Shown here piece after piece: positions 59,715 through 64,000 of a stretch of 64,000 nucleotides of DNA (position 1 is its first letter; the number at the start of each line of letters is the position of its first letter). The DNA is from Geminicoccaceae bacterium SCSIO 64248 (lineage in GTDB: Bacteria; Pseudomonadota; Alphaproteobacteria; Geminicoccales; Geminicoccaceae), in the NCBI GenBank assembly GCA_029814805.1, contig CP122394.1, forward strand, positions 278,287 through 342,286, written 5' to 3'. The position numbers were made by a program, and so were the translations under genes. The notes under the pieces were generated by a model. The model was not told where the DNA came from, did no database searches, and was given only the letters and a program-made list of their open reading frames with translations.

Positions 59715-61919
59715 TCATGCCTCGTCACCCGCGGCGGCGAGACGGTCCTCCACCACCCTAGCGTCCTCGTCACCAGTTTCATCATCTCCACTCAGGAACG
59801 CCGGCAGCTCGTCGTCCTCGGCCTCGTCGGAGGCGGCGTCGGCTTCGAGCGGACGCAATGGCTCCGGCAGCCAACCGGTGTCGGCCAGCAGGCGCTCAGC
59901 CTCACGAGCCATCTCGTCCTTCTTGAGCGGCTCGATCAGCTCGGCCGCGCGTTCGCCCGCACCCTCGCGCACCGCCGCGAGGATGCGCGCCTTGCTCACC
60001 CGGCCGAGATAGTTGGCCACGGTCGGCCGCCACCCGACATCGGCCATGGCAAGGCCGGTAGCGCGCGCCACCCGATCGGCCTGGGCCAGACGGGCCTGCA
60101 GGCCGTGCGCGCTGATGCCGGACGCGCTGTGCGGGTTCGGCCGCTCGCTGAGCGCGTTGACGCCGTAGCTGACGCAGTGCGCCAGCAGCGTCATGCGGCG
60201 GTCGTCGTCCAACGCCTCGAGCCAGTGCCACAGGGCCGACTCCTCACTCGGGATCTCGCCCTCCCACGCGGCCTGGCGCGCGTTGACCGCCTGGGCCGAC
60301 GGGCTCTCGGCCAGGTCATCGGCCTGGGCCGGGAAGAACACGTGGTTGACCCGGGCTTCGAGACAGCCCTCCCGCCCGAAGCGGCGCAGGATGTGCTGGC
60401 CGACCAGCGTGTGCAGCAGCAGGGTCAGCGCCACGCGCGGGTCGCCGGCGACGGCATCGCGCAGCGCCAGGGTGCGGTGCGCGGTCAGCTCGGTGACGAG
60501 CCGCTCGGACAAGGGCTTGATCGCCTCGTCCAGCTCGTCCGTAGCCGGCGGAGCGGCTTGGCTGCCGATGGACAACACCACACGAGGTGCCGTCGGGTCA
60601 GCTGGAGCCTCCGAGGGATCGGCCGGGACGGAGGCAGGCTCGATCGCGTCCGCATCCGGTTCCACGAGAACGGACGCATCGGCGCCGAGGGAAGCGTCGC
60701 CGGTCGAGGTTGGAGCCGGCTCCTCCGGTGCGGCCGGAGGCTCGTCCTCGGGCCGGACATAGCCACGATGGATCAGCAGACCGCCTTCGGCGCCGATCGC
60801 GAGGAACACGCCGGCAATCGTCATCTCGTCCGGCTGGTAGCGATAAATCGGCCGCGACAGGTCGGCAATGCCGGCATCGAGGTCCTCGAGTTTCTGGTAG
60901 ATGTTCTCCGGCAGATCATCGAGATGACCGTAAGTCTCGGCCAGTGTGTCGCGCTCGGTCTCGAGGGCTTCGAGCGTCGTCTCGGCCTCGGCGCTGCGCT
61001 CGATCACCCTGCCCTGCAGGCGGCGCAGGCCGTGGTCGAAGCCATAAGGGAGGCTGTGCGACGTCTGCACCCACTTCCAGCCCTCGGCGGCGATGGCATC
61101 GGCCGCGGTCTTCAGCCGGGTCGCGACCAGGCGCTCGAGCAGGACCGGGTCCTGTAGCCAGCCGCCTTCGTCGTCCTCAAACAGATCGCGCATGACCTGG
61201 CCGCCTTCGGCGACATACACATCCAGCCCGACCAGGCGCACCCGCTTGTCGCCGGCCGGCACGGCGGTCTCGGTCAGCAGGCGCCGGATCGTGCCGGGGT
61301 CGGACGACCACGCGTTGCGGATCGTCGTCCAGACCTGCTCCTGGCGCTCATGGCTCTCGGCAATCGAAAACGCCATGACCTGTTCGAGCGTCATACCGTC
61401 TTCGGCATAGACCTCGAGCAAGGCGGGCGCGACCGAGGCCAGGCGCAGGCGTTGCTTCACCACCTGGGCCGAGACGACGAACGCGGCCGCGATCGCTTCC
61501 TCGGTCATGCCCTTCTCGCGCATCGCCTGAAAGGCGCGGAACTGGTCGAGCGGATGCAAGGGCGCACGCTCGATGTTCTCGGCGAGCGACAGCTCGTCGA
61601 TCAGGATCGGATCGTCGGCGCCCGACACCACGCACGGCACCGGTGCGGTCTTGTTCAGCCGCTTGGCCTTCACCAGCAGCTCGAGCGCGCGATAGCGGCG
61701 TCCGCCGGCCGGCACCTCGAACCGCCCGGTCTCCTGACCGTCCTCGTCAAGCACCGGGCGGACATGCAGGCTCTGGATCAGGCCGCGCCGGGCGATCGAG
61801 TCCGCCAGCGTCTCGATCGACAGGCCGTCCTTGACCCGACGCACATTGGCCTGGCTCAGCTCCAGCTTGTCGAACGGGATGTCGCGCGCGGATGCGAGCG
61901 TGATTTTCTTACCAGCCAT
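59715..61919 (-). CDS. Second ParB/Spo0J-like protein
   Basis: 734 residues from the ATG at 61919 (MAGKKITLASARDIPFDKLE), preceded by CGGAGACG. ParB domain: LSQANVRRVKDGLSIETLAD, FEVPAGGRRYRALELLV and DELSLAENIERAPLHPL; HTH TEEAIAAAFVVSAQVVKQRL. A long acidic C-terminal region follows. The same architecture as the 640-residue protein at 35152, so two divergent copies exist. No ParA is present. Position close to repA and a GA-rich leader upstream. Confidence 0.85.
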   Translation of the reverse strand: MAGKKITLASARDIPFDKLELSQANVRRVKDGLSIETLADSIARRGLIQSLHVRPVLDEDGQETGRFEVPAGGRRYRALELLVKAKRLNKTAPVPCVVSGADDPILIDELSLAENIERAPLHPLDQFRAFQAMREKGMTEEAIAAAFVVSAQVVKQRLRLASVAPALLEVYAEDGMTLEQVMAFSIAESHERQEQVWTTIRNAWSSDPGTIRRLLTETAVPAGDKRVRLVGLDVYVAEGGQVMRDLFEDDEGGWLQDPVLLERLVATRLKTAADAIAAEGWKWVQTSHSLPYGFDHGLRRLQGRVIERSAEAETTLEALETERDTLAETYGHLDDLPENIYQKLEDLDAGIADLSRPIYRYQPDEMTIAGVFLAIGAEGGLLIHRGYVRPEDEPPAAPEEPAPTSTGDASLGADASVLVEPDADAIEPASVPADPSEAPADPTAPRVVLSIGSQAAPPATDELDEAIKPLSERLVTELTAHRTLALRDAVAGDPRVALTLLLHTLVGQHILRRFGREGCLEARVNHVFFPAQADDLAESPSAQAVNARQAAWEGEIPSEESALWHWLEALDDDRRMTLLAHCVSYGVNALSERPNPHSASGISAHGLQARLAQADRVARATGLAMADVGWRPTVANYLGRVSKARILAAVREGAGERAAELIEPLKKDEMAREAERLLADTGWLPEPLRPLEADAASDEAEDDELPAFLSGDDETGDEDARVVEDRLAAAGDEA

Positions 61920-61989
61920 CGGGAGCGTCTCCGGTGAACGGCCGCGAAGAGCCTCTCTCTTCGCTGCTCGCCGTTGGCCGGACCCCCCT

Positions 61990-62002
61990 GCCCTCTCGCT
62001 CT
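61990..62002 (-). promoter_or_regulatory. GA-rich leader motif, copy 3 (second ParB-like gene)
   Basis: Plus strand GCCCTCTCGCTCT, one base different from copies 1 and 2, 71 nt before the start at 61919. Hairpin arms GCGAAGAG/CTCTTCGC and AACGGC/GCCGTT lie between it and the start. Confidence 0.5.
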
Positions 62003-62304
62003 CCACGGTCGCGGCACAGCGCCGCCGGCTCGACGTCCCCTGCCCGCCAGTGCCGGCCGGATTCCTGTGTTCAACGCGTCTACTGACAAGCAGCCATGGT
62101 GGGTACAGCGGCCACGTCGCTCCCTTAGTCATGAGCACCAGCATATGATCGACTGACAGAAGCGGCTCAAGGGTATCAATCTCTGCGCCATGGCGGTAGC
62201 GGCGCAGATGTAATGATTGCCAACCACAATCGTCAATTGTCCACGAGCACTCGTCTGAGAAGTATCGACCGCAAGAGGATGACAAGATCCTGATCGAGCC
62301 TTGC
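62003..62304. other. Intergenic region before the second ParB-like gene
   Basis: About 300 bases, lower in GC towards the right. The frame of the ParB-like gene stays open through it without homology to ParB, so I treat it as leader or promoter region. No RNA gene or repeat recognised. Confidence 0.4.
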
Positions 62305-62765
62305 TCAGTCTTGTTCCCGCAGGTCGCCAGCAGACGGTAATTCACCCGCTGCACGCCGATGTTGAAGATCAGCAGATGACGCGGCGTCTTGCGCCGCAGG
62401 CTGCCGATCAGGAGCGAGTCCAACCACGGCCGCAGCGCCCGCCAGGCGTGTCAGGGCGTGGCGGATCGCCTCGGCGAGCTTCGACTTGCCCGGGATGCGG
62501 CTGAGATCGGTTTGCCAGCGTTCGAACCGTTCGGTAACTACGGGCGCGGCCGTTCTCTGGCAGGTGGCCTGGCGGATCTCGGCCTCAAGCTCCCAGAGCG
62601 CCGCCATGCGCTCCACCGGCGATGTGAAGGTCATAGAACTTGCGGCGCAGATGCGCCCAGCAGGCGGCACGCGTCATCGGTGCCTTGGAGCGCGCCGGAT
62701 CGGTGAGGCGCTTGTAGGCCGTATAGCCGTCGACCTGGAGGATGCCGGTGAAGTTCACGAGGTGA
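62305..62765 (-). pseudogene. IS66-family transposase (TnpC) remnant
   Basis: From 62760 the minus strand encodes VNFTGILQVDGYTAYKRLTD and MTRAACWAHLRRKFYDL, the end of the IS66 catalytic core. After a frame break near 62630 it continues TSPVERMAALWELEAEIRQA and IPGKSKLAEAIRHALTRLAG. Both ends are missing and two frames are needed, so it is dead. It separates repA from the ParB-like gene and shows past IS activity. Confidence 0.75.
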
Positions 62766-62826
62766 CGTGCGGAGTGGTCGCCTTAAAAACAATAATGCAT
62801 TCGATAAGACGAAATAACAACGGCAC

Positions 62827-63729
62827 TTACTTAACAAAGACCAGTTTGGGCCGTGCTGGAGAGGGCGGCGGAGATTTGAACAAGCGCAACCCGGTTGGTT
62901 CCACCTCCAACCGAGCTTCTGGATAAACGGCGCACGCGTACTCAAGCTCTTTCAAGAAATCCGCCTTAAAGTGGAAGGACTTCTGGCCGGGCATGCCAAA
63001 TTGCGCTTGAATTGCCGGCCATCGCAGGAGTAGCGAATCGTCCGGTATCACGTGGAGCCGGTAAGCCAGCCAAAGGTAAATATCAAGCGCTAGGCAGCGA
63101 TTGCGAAGATGGCGAAGGGCACCTTCCTGAACGGGAACGGGGTGGCGCAAGAGCGCGTCATAAAAGCTTTCGGACAGGCGAACAACTCGTTCGGTCTCGC
63201 GCGAGCGAGGATCAAAGCTGCCCCGAATGATCGTATCCTGCCAGCGAGCGACACCATCTTCACCGGTGTGGGTGAATGTGACCACGGACCGCTCGATCCG
63301 CGCTGCTTGTGCTGCAACCCAGTTGTAACTCTTCCCGCCTGTTGAAAGACCCATAGCGGCCAACCAGCCATGCATGCTCTTACCGAGACGCACTTCGGGA
63401 GAGCCCAAGCGGATCGCCTCGGTCTGCAGGTAAAGCATCATGTAGCGGGCGGTGGAGCCGTACGGCACGCCCAACTTGGTCCCATTCTCATCCGCGAGAG
63501 GCTGAATCGTGAGGCGGATACGGCCGTTCTCTCGCGACCAAACCTCATCGTCTGCCCTCTGCTTTCGCGGCAAGACTGTCAGGCAGAACAGAGAATGCGT
63601 GAACCCTCGATCGATCGTTTCGTCGGCCATAAAGTTAGCAGCGACGTCGATGACCGAACGGCGCTCCGGCTGATCGCGAACGACAGCCGCGCGCCCGAAA
63701 AGCTCAATCTGGCGGTGGAGGTCCCCCAC
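62827..63729 (-). CDS. repA: RepA_C-type plasmid replication initiator
   Basis: 300 residues from a GTG at 63729, chosen because AAGGAGGAGG lies seven bases upstream. Conserved blocks: FTHSLFCLTVLPRKQ, YMMLYLQTEAIRLGSPEVRL, RVVRLSESFYDALLRHPVPV and ALDIYLWLAYRLH, as in RepA_C-family initiators of alphaproteobacterial plasmids. The gap to the right carries 16-bp repeats that look like its binding sites. With repC at 13172 this gives two initiators on one molecule. Confidence 0.87.
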   Translation of the reverse strand: MGDLHRQIELFGRAAVVRDQPERRSVIDVAANFMADETIDRGFTHSLFCLTVLPRKQRADDEVWSRENGRIRLTIQPLADENGTKLGVPYGSTARYMMLYLQTEAIRLGSPEVRLGKSMHGWLAAMGLSTGGKSYNWVAAQAARIERSVVTFTHTGEDGVARWQDTIIRGSFDPRSRETERVVRLSESFYDALLRHPVPVQEGALRHLRNRCLALDIYLWLAYRLHVIPDDSLLLRWPAIQAQFGMPGQKSFHFKADFLKELEYACAVYPEARLEVEPTGLRLFKSPPPSPARPKLVFVK

Positions 63730-63790
63730 GACCTACCTCCTCCTTACAGGTACATCTACGCTGTAGCGAGCTTAGCGTGTTTCGTCCAAT

Positions 63791-63886
63791 CGTACAGAAC
63801 CGATGGTTGCAAGAATTGAAAAGCTATTTGATTCCTTAGATTTGAATCCATCGGTTCTCTACGTGCTTGGTTATCGGTTCTGTACG
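63791..63886. repeat. Iteron-like repeats upstream of repA (candidate oriV/operator)
   Basis: CGTACAGAACCGATGG at 63791-63806 is inverted relative to CCATCGGTTCTCTACG (63848-63863, one mismatch) and TTATCGGTTCTGTACG (63871-63886). The last two are spaced 23 nt, about two helix turns. The region is AT-rich with long A/T stretches and continues so to the window end, fitting an origin. Confidence 0.7.
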
Positions 63887-64000
63887 GAGGGTGATCGACA
63901 GAGTGCGGACGCTTTTGGTGGATAATCACAAAACACCTGTTCCGTCAGTAAGTTATCCCGTTCGGCTGAGTGTATAGATTAGAGGAAAAACTCCGTCAGG

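Noticed and set aside
62003..62423. N-terminal extension of the second ParB-like protein
   Set aside because: The frame is open but unlike ParB and includes IS66-derived sequence; MAGKK at 61919 has a ribosome-binding site and fits the family.

Overview
The window is GC-rich and reads as part of a large conjugative plasmid (or chromid or integrated plasmid) of an alphaproteobacterium, possibly Rhodospirillales; the order is an inference. The evidence is an alphaproteobacterial LexA box in front of an imuA-imuB-dnaE2 cassette, a RepC-type initiator, a P-type (Trb) type IV secretion system, a MobQ/Ti-type TraA relaxase with TraC, TraD and TraG, and a RepA_C-type initiator with iteron-like repeats at the right end. 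No tRNA, rRNA or CRISPR array was seen.

Layout. 1-4.6 kb: SOS mutasome imuA-imuB-dnaE2 (dnaE2 runs off the left edge). 5-9.4 kb: a stability island with RES/Xre, a decayed ParDE, an intact RHH/ParE pair, an SRAP (YedK-like) DNA-crosslink sensor, two paralogous small genes and a second LexA-like box. 9.4-20.8 kb, minus strand: mating-pair-formation genes (VirB2, B3, B4, B6 and B11 homologues), interrupted by a repC-like gene whose end overlaps a membrane-anchored tandem AAA+ ATPase gene. 21.1-23.8 kb, plus strand: VirB8, B9 and B10, with a repeat-rich operator region between the two divergent operons. 24-31.8 kb: a tandem-RHH protein, pilin peptidase TraF, coupling protein TraG, relaxase TraA and a relaxase-like paralogue that has lost its catalytic residues. 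31.87-31.91 kb: a Q-type oriT. 32-62 kb: the predicted leading region.

If the oriT is read correctly, the plus strand is transferred and everything to its right enters the recipient first. Most genes there are on the minus strand, so the incoming plus strand is their template. They include a ParB-like protein, DUF736 proteins, ArdC anti-restriction, a DUF2493 protein, a Toprim protein, a 1433-residue methylase/helicase and a second ParB-like protein. Three large hairpins with a shared apex and compensating stem changes lie upstream of three of these genes. Two further short leader motifs recur upstream of others. Together these suggest a set of single-stranded-DNA promoters (Frpo-like) that would switch on anti-defence genes at once on entry. 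This is the main candidate for an undescribed system.

The leading region is interrupted by a probable 5.8-kb IS1202/ISNCY-type transposon (41.55-47.39 kb). It carries a nickel/cobalt module: an MFS exporter with a His-rich tail, an RcnR/DmeR repressor and its operator, HupE, a membrane-anchor protein and a YqaA-like protein. At the right end an IS66 remnant separates the second ParB-like gene from repA. Having both repC and repA suggests a fused or multi-replicon plasmid.
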